The notes under the pieces: model-generated | Told to the model about the DNA's origin: nothing | What the model saw: the letters and a program-made list of their open reading frames with translations, nothing else | Database searches by the model: none | Shown: positions 55,210 to 63,087 of the stretch, in pieces | Layout of the letters: the number at the start of each line of letters is the position of its first letter | Numbering within the stretch: the first letter of the stretch is position 1 | NCBI RefSeq assembly: GCF_041415945.1 | Contig: NZ_JBGCUS010000001.1 | Span: forward strand, 2,852,001-2,916,000 | From: Ancylobacter sp. IITR112 | GTDB lineage: Bacteria > Pseudomonadota > Alphaproteobacteria > Rhizobiales > Xanthobacteraceae | Length of the DNA stretch: 64,000 nt | Direction of reading: 5' to 3' | Program-made: the position numbers and the translations under genes

Positions 55210-56331
55210 TCAGGAGCGCGGGCGTCGGCCACCGGCGCTCCTGAACGAGCGCGTGACGGGTCGGCCCGGCAGGAAGAACAGCGCCCGCCCCTCGACCAGA
55301 AAGCCGATGCCGAGCCGGGCGCCGAGGATCATGCCCCCGATGGCAAGAGGGAAGGACAGCGCCAGCAGCGAGCCGGCGGTGATCCCCTGGCCGATGGTGC
55401 AGCCGCCGCACAGCACGCCCCCGGCCCCCATCAGCACCGCCCCGAGCAGATGGCGCTTCATCTCGCGCGCATCGTCGAACGCCTCCCAGCGGAACTCGTC
55501 GCCCGCCCAGGCGGCGGCGAAGGCGCCGAGGATCACCCCGGCCACCGAGCCGGTGCCGAAATTCAGCAGCGCCACGCCGTCGAGCAGCACCCCATTCAGG
55601 GTGATCGCCACCGGCGCGACGAAGGTGAGGCTCTGCGGCCGCGCCGCCTGCTGGAACTCGTCGACGAAAAACTGCGTCGCCAGCCAGCCGCCGATCACCC
55701 CGAGCCCGAGCACGGCGCCGGCCGCCAGCAGCCGCCGCGCCTTGCGCAGCCGCGCGTCGCCGAGCGCCAGCGCGATGAGCACGGAAGCCACGAGCGCGGC
55801 GAGAAGGGCGCGACTCGGCGCGCCCAGCACCGGCTCGAACAGCGCCGGCAGGTCGGCGCGGCCGGAGCGCGGAAAGCCGAGGGCGAAAGCCTCGCCAAAG
55901 CCGATCCGGTAGGTCGCCAGCGTGCCGCGCAGCATCGCATAGGCGGTGGCGCCGAAGACGAGGAGCACCACCAGGCTGCGCAGATCGCCTGAGCCGAGCC
56001 GCACGCAGCTCCCGAAGGCACAGGTGCCGACCAGCGCCATGCCGAGCCCGAACAGAACCCCACCGAGCGCGAGGCCGATCCATGGCAGCGCGCCGGGAAC
56101 ATAGGTCGTCGTCTCCGGGTCCAGCAGGCCGGCGAGAACGAGAAGCTGCGTGCCGGCCACCGCGATGCCGAGCGCAAGACCGAAGACGCGCAGCCGGCGC
56201 GTGTCCGATCCGGCCAGCGCGTCCTCGATGGCGCCAAAGCTGCACAGGCGGGCGCGGCGGGTGGTGAAGCCCACGGCCGCGCCGATGGCGAGCCCGGCAA
56301 ACGCGGCTCCCCAGGCGAAGAGATCGTCCAT
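55210..56331 (-). CDS. soxT: YeeE/YedE membrane transporter, SoxT-like
   Basis: 373-residue membrane protein with two sulfur-transport repeats. Each repeat has conserved cysteines: RRARLCSFG and VGTCAFGSCVRLGSGDLRS in the first half, CGGCTIGQGITAGS in the second. TsuA-type members import thiosulfate through such cysteines. Start at 56331 (MDDLFAWG) follows a GGGAGG tract. In Paracoccus the soxRST genes sit at the head of the sox cluster, and this one is next to soxR and soxS here, so soxT is a reasonable name. Confidence 0.85.
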   Translation of the reverse strand: MDDLFAWGAAFAGLAIGAAVGFTTRRARLCSFGAIEDALAGSDTRRLRVFGLALGIAVAGTQLLVLAGLLDPETTTYVPGALPWIGLALGGVLFGLGMALVGTCAFGSCVRLGSGDLRSLVVLLVFGATAYAMLRGTLATYRIGFGEAFALGFPRSGRADLPALFEPVLGAPSRALLAALVASVLIALALGDARLRKARRLLAAGAVLGLGVIGGWLATQFFVDEFQQAARPQSLTFVAPVAITLNGVLLDGVALLNFGTGSVAGVILGAFAAAWAGDEFRWEAFDDAREMKRHLLGAVLMGAGGVLCGGCTIGQGITAGSLLALSFPLAIGGMILGARLGIGFLVEGRALFFLPGRPVTRSFRSAGGRRPRS

Positions 56332-56399
56332 TGCGCCCGGTCCTCCCGTCCCTGGCTCCCGCGGGCGTTGTCGCCCGTCCCGGCCGGCGCTGATGCGGC

Positions 56400-56771
56400 T
56401 CAGTCTTCCTTGGTCCCGCAGAAAATGTCGTAGATCACCCCGATCAGCCGGCGCACATCGTCGTCGGCGAGGCTGTAATAGACGGTCTTGCCGTCGCGCC
56501 GCGTGGTGACGAGATCGTCCAGCCGCAGGCGGGCGAGTTGCTGCGACACGGTGGGCTGGCGCAGCGAGAGGATGTTTTCCAGCTCGGTGACGGAACGCTC
56601 GCCCTCGGCCAGCAGGCACAGAAGCAGCAGCCGGTTCTCGTGCGAGACCGCCTTCAGGAAGTCGCTCGCCTCGCGGGCGTTGCGCATCAGCCGATCGAGC
56701 TCGGGCGAGACCTCCGGGCCGTCGCGCAGTTCGTCCTCAAGCCGTTTCGATACTATGCCGGTCATCACCAC
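56400..56771 (-). CDS. soxR: ArsR-family thiol-based repressor SoxR (SqrR/BigR type)
   Basis: 123-residue repressor with the helix-turn-helix VTELENILSLRQPTVSQQLARLRLDDLVTTRRDGKTVYYSLAD. Two cysteines, Cys52 (LLLLCLLAEGE) and Cys118 (DIFCGTKED), are 66 residues apart, the same spacing as the persulfide-sensing pair of SqrR/BigR, where a tetrasulfide bridge releases DNA. It should therefore sense sulfane sulfur and control the sox genes. Start chosen at GTG 56771 (GGAG 11 nt upstream); GTG 56768 and ATG 56765 are alternatives. Lies between soxT and soxS. Confidence 0.9.
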   Translation of the reverse strand: MVMTGIVSKRLEDELRDGPEVSPELDRLMRNAREASDFLKAVSHENRLLLLCLLAEGERSVTELENILSLRQPTVSQQLARLRLDDLVTTRRDGKTVYYSLADDDVRRLIGVIYDIFCGTKED

Positions 56772-56818
56772 GTCGCTTTCAACTCCAGCTTACCGGACTC
56801 GCGGGCCGCGCAACAGCC

Positions 56819-57259
56819 TCACGGCGTCGGGGACAGTTTCTTCGTCATGTCGGCCAGCAGGCCCCAAAACGCCGCTTCGCCGGCATAGCCGGGCAGCCGC
56901 GCCACCTCCCGCCCGTCCTCCACCAGCACGAAGGTCGGGGCGTAGCGCACCGGCGCGGCGAGGTCGGCGAGCGCGGCGTCCGCGTCGCCAATGTCGACCC
57001 GGCGCAGCGGCGCCAGACGCCCCTCTTCGGTGTGCGGATAGACCGGCGCGATCTCGCGCTCGAAGCGCTCGCACCAGGCGCATCCCGCCCGCTCGAACAC
57101 CAGAAGCTCGGCCGCCGCCGCCGGCGCTGCATTCCACACCATGCCGACCAGAGGGCCGGCGAGCAGGCTCACGAGAAGCGCGGCAATGCCGCCCGCGCGG
57201 GCCGCACGCGCCCCGTGGCGAGGCGGGGCGCTCCTGCTGTCGTGATCGGCTTCCGGCAT
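56819..57259 (-). CDS. soxS: periplasmic thioredoxin-like SoxS
   Basis: 146-residue exported thioredoxin-fold protein. A signal anchor (about residues 22-50, ending AAPAAAAE) is followed by ELLVFERAGCAWCERFERE with the CAWC pair (Cys60, Cys63) and later RYAPTFVLVEDG. SoxS is thought to keep SoxY in the active thiol state. Start set at 57259 because AGGCGGA lies 5 nt upstream; an ATG at 57292 has no ribosome site and overlaps the promoter. Divergent from soxV, from which it probably gets reductant. Confidence 0.88.
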   Translation of the reverse strand: MPEADHDSRSAPPRHGARAARAGGIAALLVSLLAGPLVGMVWNAAPAAAAELLVFERAGCAWCERFEREIAPVYPHTEEGRLAPLRRVDIGDADAALADLAAPVRYAPTFVLVEDGREVARLPGYAGEAAFWGLLADMTKKLSPTP

Positions 57260-57290
57260 GATTTCCGCCTGATGACGTGGTTCCGGCTTC

Positions 57291-57320
57291 ATTATATAAA
57301 CGAATTCGAATATGAATTCG
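57291..57320. promoter_or_regulatory. soxS/soxV divergent promoter with CGAATTC-N6-GAATTCG operator
   Basis: A perfect 7-bp inverted repeat (57301-57307 and 57314-57320, spacer GAATAT) overlaps the -35 region of a leftward promoter whose -10 TATAAT reads at 57296-57291. The ATTC...GAAT halves fit the type of site bound by SqrR-like repressors, though the reported spacing is 8, not 6. Repression of soxS and possibly soxV by SoxR is the obvious model. Confidence 0.65.
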
Positions 57321-57364
57321 ATGGTCAAACCGCCGCAGAGCGGGCTGCGCCTCGGGGAAACGCC

Positions 57365-58090
57365 GTGTCACTGGATATCACCCTGCCGGGGGCCTTCGCG
57401 GCCGGCCTTCTGTCCTTCGCCTCCCCCTGCGTGCTGCCGCTGGTGCCGGCCTATCTCGGCTTTCTCGGCGGGGCGGGGCGCGGCCTTGGCGATGGGCAGG
57501 CCACGCGCGGGCGGCTGGTGCGGCTGTCCTTTGCCTTTGTCGCCGGCTTTTCCAGCGTCTTCATCCTGCTCGGCGCCACCGCCTCGCAGCTTGGCCAGTG
57601 GCTCGCCCTGCAGGCGCCGGTGCTGACCGTGGCGGCCGGCGCCCTGCTGGTGCTGTTCGGGCTGCATTTTCTCGGACTGCTGCGCGTGCCGCTGCTCTAC
57701 CGGCGCCTTGCCCCGGATGTCGCGCGCGCCCCGGCCGGGCTCGTCGGCGCCTATCTGGTCGGCCTCGCCTTCGGCTTCGGCTGGTCGCCCTGTGTCGGGC
57801 CGATCCTGTCGATGATCCTCATCATTGCCGGCACGGAGGACTCGCTGGCGCGGGGGATGCTGCTGCTCGGCGCCTATGCTGCAGGGATCGGCCTGCCCTT
57901 CATCGCCGCCGCCGCGTTCTCGACCGGATTCCTCCGCTGGTCAGCGGCGATGCGCTCCCGCCTCGGCCTGGTGGAGAAGGCCTCCGGCGTGCTGCTGGTC
58001 GCCACCGGAATCGTTTTCATCGGTGGCTGGATGCCGCACCTCGCCGCCTGGCTGCTCGACGCCTTCCCCACACTCGGCGCGATCGGATGA
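57365..58090 (+). CDS. soxV: CcdA/DsbD-type electron transporter SoxV
   Basis: 241-residue membrane protein with six helices that passes electrons from the cytoplasm to periplasmic SoxW/SoxS. Its redox cysteines are in SFASPCVLPLVPAYLG (Cys22) and FGWSPCVGPILS (Cys143). GTG start at 57365 follows GGGGA by 6 nt and matches the usual N-terminus; the longer upstream frame crosses the soxS promoter. Overlaps or nearly overlaps soxW. Confidence 0.92.
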   Translation: MSLDITLPGAFAAGLLSFASPCVLPLVPAYLGFLGGAGRGLGDGQATRGRLVRLSFAFVAGFSSVFILLGATASQLGQWLALQAPVLTVAAGALLVLFGLHFLGLLRVPLLYRRLAPDVARAPAGLVGAYLVGLAFGFGWSPCVGPILSMILIIAGTEDSLARGMLLLGAYAAGIGLPFIAAAAFSTGFLRWSAAMRSRLGLVEKASGVLLVATGIVFIGGWMPHLAAWLLDAFPTLGAIG

Positions 58091-58116
58091 GGCGCCCCCG
58101 CGATGGAGAGCCGATC

Positions 58117-58674
58117 ATGACATGCGACCTGACCCGCCGTTCCTTAGCCCTTGGCGCCGGCGCGCTCATTCTGGCTCCCGGCGCCGGCCGGGCCGCCGCG
58201 CGCCTCGGCGATGACGGGCTCTATGTGCAGGACTGGTACGAGGAGAGCTTCCTCGATCTGCCGGAGGACTTCGCGGCGGCGACGGCGGCGGGCAAGGGCT
58301 TCGCGCTGCAATGGAGCCAGCGCGGCTGCCCGCTCTGCAAGCGGCTGCACACGGAGTATTTCGCCGATCCGGCGATCGAATCCTATGTGCGCGACCATTT
58401 CAGCGTCGTGCATCTCGATATTTTCGGCGCCCGCGAGGTGACGGGGTTCGACGGCGTGGCGCAGTCGGAAAAGGCCCTTGCCGGCCATTATGCGGTGCGG
58501 GCGACCCCGACCTTCCAGTTCTTCGCCGCCCGGGACGGAAAGATCGCCGAGGTCGCCCGGCTGCCGGGCCTGCTGCCCAAGCCGGAATTCCTCGCCATGT
58601 TTCGCTATGTCGAAGCCGGCGCCTATCAGAGCGCCGGCTTCGAGGCGTGGCTGGCGGCGCAGAAGGCGCCATAG
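58117..58674 (+). CDS. soxW: periplasmic thioredoxin SoxW
   Basis: 185-residue exported thioredoxin-like protein with an RR signal peptide and the pair in QWSQRGCPLCKRLHTEYF (Cys71, Cys74). The cis-Pro loop is RATPTFQFF. It would be reduced by SoxV and keep Sox components competent. Start at 58117 has GGAGAG 6 nt upstream; an ATG at 58087 overlapping the soxV stop (ATGA) is in frame and cannot be excluded. Convergent with soxX. Confidence 0.9.
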   Translation: MTCDLTRRSLALGAGALILAPGAGRAAARLGDDGLYVQDWYEESFLDLPEDFAAATAAGKGFALQWSQRGCPLCKRLHTEYFADPAIESYVRDHFSVVHLDIFGAREVTGFDGVAQSEKALAGHYAVRATPTFQFFAARDGKIAEVARLPGLLPKPEFLAMFRYVEAGAYQSAGFEAWLAAQKAP

Positions 58675-58681
58675 CCGCCTT

Positions 58682-59317
58682 CTATTTGTTCACCGGCGAT
58701 TCCGGGTCGAACAGATAGGCGACGACATCCTTGATCTGCTGCTCGGTCAGCACGCCATTGACGCCGAAGCGCGGCATGCTGGAGCAGGCGAGCGAGGCCT
58801 GCGCGTCATAGACCTTGGCAAAGGCCGCCTTGGCGTCTTCGGGGTCGAATTTGCGCTCGCGACCATAGCCAGCGAGGCTGGGCCCGAGCGTGCCATAGCT
58901 CACCTCCTTGGGGTCGAGCTGGTGGCAGGCATAGCAATTGCCGCCGCTCACCGTGCCGGGCGGATCGCTGAACTGACCGCCGCGCCCGTTCTGCGCGACT
59001 TTCGCCCCCTCCTTCCAGTTGCCGATCACCGAGCCCTGCGGCAGAACCACCCGCGCTTCCTCGGCCTTCATGATCGCGCTCGCCTGTTCCGGCGAGGGGT
59101 CGTTGCGGGTGAGCGAGCAGATGCGCTGCGTCTCGTCCTGCTGCAGGCGGACTTCCCAGCCCTCCGGCAGCTTGGTGAAGCTGGCCTTGACCACCGCATC
59201 GACCCGCGCGGGATCGACCGCGGGCATCTTGCCCGCCTCCTGCGCCGCCGCGGCGAGCGGAAGGAGAAGAACCGCGCCGGCCAGGGCGGCGCGCACCAAA
59301 TGGGTACCCGTCATCAT
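58682..59317 (-). CDS. soxX: sulfur oxidation c-type cytochrome SoxX
   Basis: 211-residue periplasmic monohaem cytochrome, the electron-accepting subunit of SoxAX, which couples thiosulfate to the SoxY cysteine. Signal peptide ends near AAAAQ. The haem motif is CYACH (128-132) and the likely axial Met is Met181 in ACSSMPRFG. Start at 59317 follows GGGAGG by 5 nt; an ATG one codon on is also possible. Longer than the shortest SoxX proteins because of an N-terminal domain (residues 30-110). Follows soxA after 11 bp. Confidence 0.94.
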   Translation of the reverse strand: MMTGTHLVRAALAGAVLLLPLAAAAQEAGKMPAVDPARVDAVVKASFTKLPEGWEVRLQQDETQRICSLTRNDPSPEQASAIMKAEEARVVLPQGSVIGNWKEGAKVAQNGRGGQFSDPPGTVSGGNCYACHQLDPKEVSYGTLGPSLAGYGRERKFDPEDAKAAFAKVYDAQASLACSSMPRFGVNGVLTEQQIKDVVAYLFDPESPVNK

Positions 59318-59328
59318 TGTCGCCTCCC

Positions 59329-60198
59329 TCACCGCTTGATCGACGGCACTTTGAGCTCACCGCCCTCGGCCTGTTTGGTCAGGTAGAGGGTGAGTGCGGT
59401 CACCGCATCGGAGCCGTAATCGGGCGGCGGCATGCGCATCTGCCGGTAGCAGTCCCACATGCGGTGCTGCATGGTGCGCAGCGCGCTCTGCGAGACGCGG
59501 TAGGTCGGCCAGGTGCCCATGGTGAGCTGCGCGTCCTTGCCGGGCACGTCGAGCTGCGGCAGCGCCTGCAGGCGGATTCGCTTGCCCGCCGCGCCATGGC
59601 AGGTGGAGCAGGAAAAATCGTTGATCGAGGAGCGGCGGAAGAACAGCGCCTCGCCGATCGCGTACATTTCCTGTTCCTGCGGCGTCGCCAGCGCCACGTC
59701 GATCGTCATGCCGTCCGACTTGTTGGCGATGAAGGCGACGAGATCCTCCATGTCGGAGGTGCGTCCCGGGCCGGAGAACGGCTTGGCGACGATCGGTTTG
59801 GTGTCGAGGCCCTGAATGGTCTGCATGCACCAGAGCAGGCGCTGTTCCAGATCCATCACCTTGTCGGCATCGGCGAAATAGCGAGGCAGATGGGCATAGG
59901 CGCCCTCCAGCTTGCCCGGTCCCTCGCCGAGATCGCACGTCTCCAGCGAGACATTCTTGCTTCCGCGCGCTTCGCTCCACAGCGCTTCGCCGCGATCGAC
60001 ATTGAGGTAGCCCGGATTGGCCATCGGGTCCTCGATCATTTGGCGGTAGCGCTCGATTTCCTTCTCGCTCTCGTCCTCCGCCCCCTGCGCGCTCGTCAGG
60101 ATGAGCGGCAAAGCGAGGAGAGCCAGCGCGAGGCAGCCAGCGATGAATCGCCATGTCGGCTGCCGGCACTCCTTGGGTTGTCTTGCGTCCTTGGGCAT
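59329..60198 (-). CDS. soxA: sulfur oxidation c-type cytochrome SoxA
   Basis: 289-residue catalytic subunit of SoxAX. One CxxCH haem site is present (CSTCH, 197-201); the N-terminal half lacks a second CxxCH and instead has Cys88 and Cys124, which form a disulfide in monohaem SoxA proteins. Cys250 in [11 protein letters not shown] is the persulfide-forming haem ligand at the active site. A signal peptide ends near SAQGAE. Divergent from soxYZBC across a 226-bp AT-rich region. Confidence 0.95.
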   Translation of the reverse strand: MPKDARQPKECRQPTWRFIAGCLALALLALPLILTSAQGAEDESEKEIERYRQMIEDPMANPGYLNVDRGEALWSEARGSKNVSLETCDLGEGPGKLEGAYAHLPRYFADADKVMDLEQRLLWCMQTIQGLDTKPIVAKPFSGPGRTSDMEDLVAFIANKSDGMTIDVALATPQEQEMYAIGEALFFRRSSINDFSCSTCHGAAGKRIRLQALPQLDVPGKDAQLTMGTWPTYRVSQSALRTMQHRMWDCYRQMRMPPPDYGSDAVTALTLYLTKQAEGGELKVPSIKR

Positions 60199-60307
60199 GT
60201 GCTTCCCCAGCTTGTGAGCCGCGCCGCACCCTTCTGGCGAGGGTGTTGAAGCGGTCTCCGTGGCGAGCGATGATAGAGACTGGCGATCGCTCGATAGCCC
60301 ACTTTAC

Positions 60308-60323
60308 ATTCAAAAAATTTAAT
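60308..60323. promoter_or_regulatory. degenerate ATTC-N8-TAAT site in the soxA/soxY divergent region
   Basis: ATTC (60308-60311), eight bases, then TAAT (60320-60323): one mismatch to the ATTC-N8-GAAT pattern found exactly upstream of soxC. It lies in the AT-rich centre of the 226-bp region between soxA and soxY, where both promoters must be. TTTACA at 60303-60308 is a possible rightward -35 element. Confidence 0.4.
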
Positions 60324-60424
60324 ATCACAATATGTATGTTCGCTGCCGGCCAAAAAGGCTCGCTGACGACAAAATCAAAGCAAAAACAAAGCGCTGGCGC
60401 AGGACGCCAGCAGGAGGACGCCTG

Positions 60425-60889
60425 ATGCAACTTCGCAGTTGGACTCCGTCGCGACGGGATACGCTCGGTTTCGGGCTGACCGCCCTGCTGGCGGCGGCGC
60501 TGGCGCCGCGCCTGGTCCTTGCGACCGAGGAAGCCGTCGCCGCCGAGCTCAAGAAGCTCTATGGCGACAAGCCGATGGCCGATGGCAAGATCAAGCTCGA
60601 CCTGCCCGAGATCGCCGAGAACGGCCTCGTCGTGCCGCTCAACATTGATGTGGAGAGCCCGATGACGGAGGCCGACTACGTCAAGGCCGTGCATGTCTTC
60701 GCCGATGGCAACCCGCTGCCGCAGGTGGTGACCTATCGTTTCACCCCGCAATCGGGCAAGGCCGCCGCCTCGGTCCGCATGCGCCTCGCCCAGACGCAGA
60801 ACGTCCTCGCCGTGGCGGAGATGTCGAATGGCGCGCTCTACAGCGCCAAGGCGCAGGTGAAGGTCACCATTGGCGGCTGCGGCGGCTGA
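60425..60889 (+). CDS. soxY: thiosulfate carrier protein SoxY
   Basis: 154-residue periplasmic carrier that holds sulfur intermediates on a C-terminal cysteine. The chain ends VTIGGCGG, the invariant swinging-arm motif. The N-terminal signal contains Arg-Arg (PSRRDTLGFGLTALLAAALAP) and is probably Tat-dependent, with cleavage near VLAT. Start at 60425 has GGAGG just upstream; the open frame from 60332 overlaps the promoter. Works as a dimer with SoxZ, the next gene. Confidence 0.95.
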   Translation: MQLRSWTPSRRDTLGFGLTALLAAALAPRLVLATEEAVAAELKKLYGDKPMADGKIKLDLPEIAENGLVVPLNIDVESPMTEADYVKAVHVFADGNPLPQVVTYRFTPQSGKAAASVRMRLAQTQNVLAVAEMSNGALYSAKAQVKVTIGGCGG

Positions 60890-60948
60890 ACGGCGCCGGC
60901 AGCGCTGCCGCGTCACCGCATCCGGGGAAACGACAAGGAAACGCCAAC

Positions 60949-61278
60949 ATGGCCATCAAGTCCAAGCCGCGCATCAAGGTGCCTTCCGAGGCCAAGGCCG
61001 GCGAGATCATCGAGATCAAGACCCTCATCTCGCACGAGATGGAGACGGGACAGCGCAAGGATTCCACGGGAAAGCCCATCCCGCGCGCCATCATCAACAA
61101 GTTCACCGCCAGCTTCAACGGCAAAACTTTCTTCGAGGCGGACTGGTTCACCTCCGTCTCGGCCAATCCCTATCAGGCGTTCTTCTACAAGGCGTCCGAA
61201 TCCGGTGAATTCACCTTCACCTGGAAGGATGATGACGGTTCGGAACAGACCGCGACCGCGAAGCTCACCGTCGCCTGA
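60949..61278 (+). CDS. soxZ: thiosulfate carrier-associated protein SoxZ
   Basis: 109-residue immunoglobulin-like partner of SoxY. It has no signal peptide and is exported with SoxY by hitchhiking in the known system. Recognisable stretches are KVPSEAKAGEIIEIKTLISHEMETGQR and FFEADWFTSVSANPYQAFFYKA, plus the trailing F-T-W-x-D-D-D-G strand. Length is standard. Lies 59 bp after soxY and 38 bp before soxB. Confidence 0.97.
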   Translation: MAIKSKPRIKVPSEAKAGEIIEIKTLISHEMETGQRKDSTGKPIPRAIINKFTASFNGKTFFEADWFTSVSANPYQAFFYKASESGEFTFTWKDDDGSEQTATAKLTVA

Positions 61279-61316
61279 TCCGCCGGCACCCGCGCCCAGC
61301 AGGGAAGACTTTTCAC

Positions 61317-63011
61317 ATGATCTCTCGCCGCGATTTCGTGATCGCCGCGATGGCCGCCGGCATGCTTGCATCCGGCGCCCGCGGCGCCTTCGCCCAGGCG
61401 GCCCGCGCGGGAAAGATGACGCAGGACGACATACTGCGCTTCGATCCCGTGGGCACGCTGACCATCCTGCACACCACCGACCTGCACGCGCAGCTCGAAC
61501 CGATCTATTTCCGCGAGCCCTCGGTCAATATCGGCGTGGGCGAGGCGCGCGGGCTGCCGCCGCATCTCGTCGACGCGGCCTTCCTCGACTATTACAAGAT
61601 CGCCGCCGGCGGCCCGGAGGCTTACGCGCTCACCAGCCTTGATTTCGATGCGCTGGCCGGCAGCTATGGCCGCATGGGCGGGGCGGACCGCATCGCCACG
61701 CTGATCAAGGCTATCCGCGCCGCGCGCGGGGCGGACAATGTGCTGCTGCTCGACGGCGGCGACGGGCTGCAGGGAAGCTGGACCTCGCTGCAGAGCAAGG
61801 GCGAGGACATGGTCCGCGTCTTCAGCGCCCTCGGCCTCGACGCGATGGTCGGCCATTGGGAATTCACCTATGGCGCTGACCGGGTGCAGGAGATCGTCGA
61901 GAAAGCGCCCTTCGCCTTCCTGGCGCAGAACATCCGCAGCGCGGAATGGCAGGAGCCGGTCTTCGAGGCGCGCAAGATGTTCGAGCGCGGCGGGGCGAAG
62001 ATCGCCGTCATCGGCCAGGCCTTTCCGCGCACGCCGATTTCCAACCCGCGCTGGATGATTCCCGACTGGGAATTCGGCCTGCGCGAGGAAGATCTGCAGA
62101 AGCAGGTGGACGAGGCCCGCGCCGCCGGCGCCGAAGTCGTCGTCCTGCTCTCGCATAACGGCTTCGATGTCGACCGCAAGCTGGCCGGCCGGGTGAAGGG
62201 CATCGACGTGATCCTCACCGGCCACACCCATGATGCGCTGCCGGCGCCGGTCATGGTCGGCCCGACGCTGCTCATCGCCACCGGCTCGCATGGCAAATTC
62301 ATTTCCCGGCTCGATCTGGAGGTGAAGGACGGCAAGGTGGCCGGCTTCCGCTACGGCCTGCTGCCGGTGTTCGCCGACGCCATTGCCCCGGATGCGGACA
62401 TGGCGGCGCTGGTGAAGGAGCTGCGCGCGCCCTACGCCGCCGATCTCGGCCGAGTGGTCGGGCAGGCGGGTAGCCTTCTCTACCGGCGGGGCAATTTCAA
62501 CGGCACCTTCGACGACATGATCTGCCAGGCCATGCTCACGGAGCGCGACGCGGAAATCGCCCTCTCCCCCGGCTTCCGCTGGGGCGGCACGCTGCTTCCG
62601 GGCGACCCGATCACCTTCGACGCCATCGCCAACGCCACCGCCATCACCTACCCCGCCTGCTACCGCAACATGATGACCGGCCAGCAGTTGAAGGACGTGC
62701 TGGAGGACGTGGCCGACAACATCTTCAACGCCGACCCCTATTTCCAGGGCGGCGGCGACATGGTGCGCGTCGGCGGCGTCGGCTACGCCATCGACATCGC
62801 CCAGCCCATGGGCAAGCGCATCAGCGACCTGACCTATCTCAAGACCGGCCAGCCGCTTGACGCCTCCAAGACTTACGCCGTCGCCGGCTGGGCCAGCGTC
62901 AACCAGGGCGTGGAAGGCCCGCCGATCTGGCAACTGGTCGAGCGCTACGTGGCCGCGGCCGGGACCGTGGACATCGCGCCGACGGCCGCGGTCAAGGTTT
63001 CCGGCGCGTGA
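61317..63011 (+). CDS. soxB: thiosulfohydrolase SoxB
   Basis: 564-residue periplasmic dimanganese enzyme that hydrolyses the sulfate group from SoxY-bound S-thiosulfonate. A Tat signal (MISRRDFVIAAMAAG) is followed by the metallophosphatase-like core with ILHTTDLHAQL, LLLDGGDGLQGS, VLLSHNGFDVD and LTGHTHDALP, then the nucleotidase-like C-terminal domain with SPGFRWGGTLLPGDPITFD. The active-site region is intact. soxB is the usual marker for Sox-type thiosulfate oxidation. Confidence 0.97.
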   Translation: MISRRDFVIAAMAAGMLASGARGAFAQAARAGKMTQDDILRFDPVGTLTILHTTDLHAQLEPIYFREPSVNIGVGEARGLPPHLVDAAFLDYYKIAAGGPEAYALTSLDFDALAGSYGRMGGADRIATLIKAIRAARGADNVLLLDGGDGLQGSWTSLQSKGEDMVRVFSALGLDAMVGHWEFTYGADRVQEIVEKAPFAFLAQNIRSAEWQEPVFEARKMFERGGAKIAVIGQAFPRTPISNPRWMIPDWEFGLREEDLQKQVDEARAAGAEVVVLLSHNGFDVDRKLAGRVKGIDVILTGHTHDALPAPVMVGPTLLIATGSHGKFISRLDLEVKDGKVAGFRYGLLPVFADAIAPDADMAALVKELRAPYAADLGRVVGQAGSLLYRRGNFNGTFDDMICQAMLTERDAEIALSPGFRWGGTLLPGDPITFDAIANATAITYPACYRNMMTGQQLKDVLEDVADNIFNADPYFQGGGDMVRVGGVGYAIDIAQPMGKRISDLTYLKTGQPLDASKTYAVAGWASVNQGVEGPPIWQLVERYVAAAGTVDIAPTAAVKVSGA

Positions 63012-63046
63012 GGGCGGCGGGAAGGGTGCCGATGCGCGCCCTAAAT

Positions 63047-63062
63047 ATTCACAAATGCGAAT
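63047..63062. promoter_or_regulatory. ATTC-N8-GAAT operator-like site upstream of soxC
   Basis: ATTCACAAATGCGAAT in the 76-bp gap between soxB and soxC matches the ATTC-N8-GAAT pattern reported for SqrR exactly. It lies 26 bp before the soxC ATG. It may mark an internal soxC(D) promoter under SoxR control. Confidence 0.6.
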
Positions 63063-63087
63063 GTCATTATCCGTCCGGGAGGATGCG

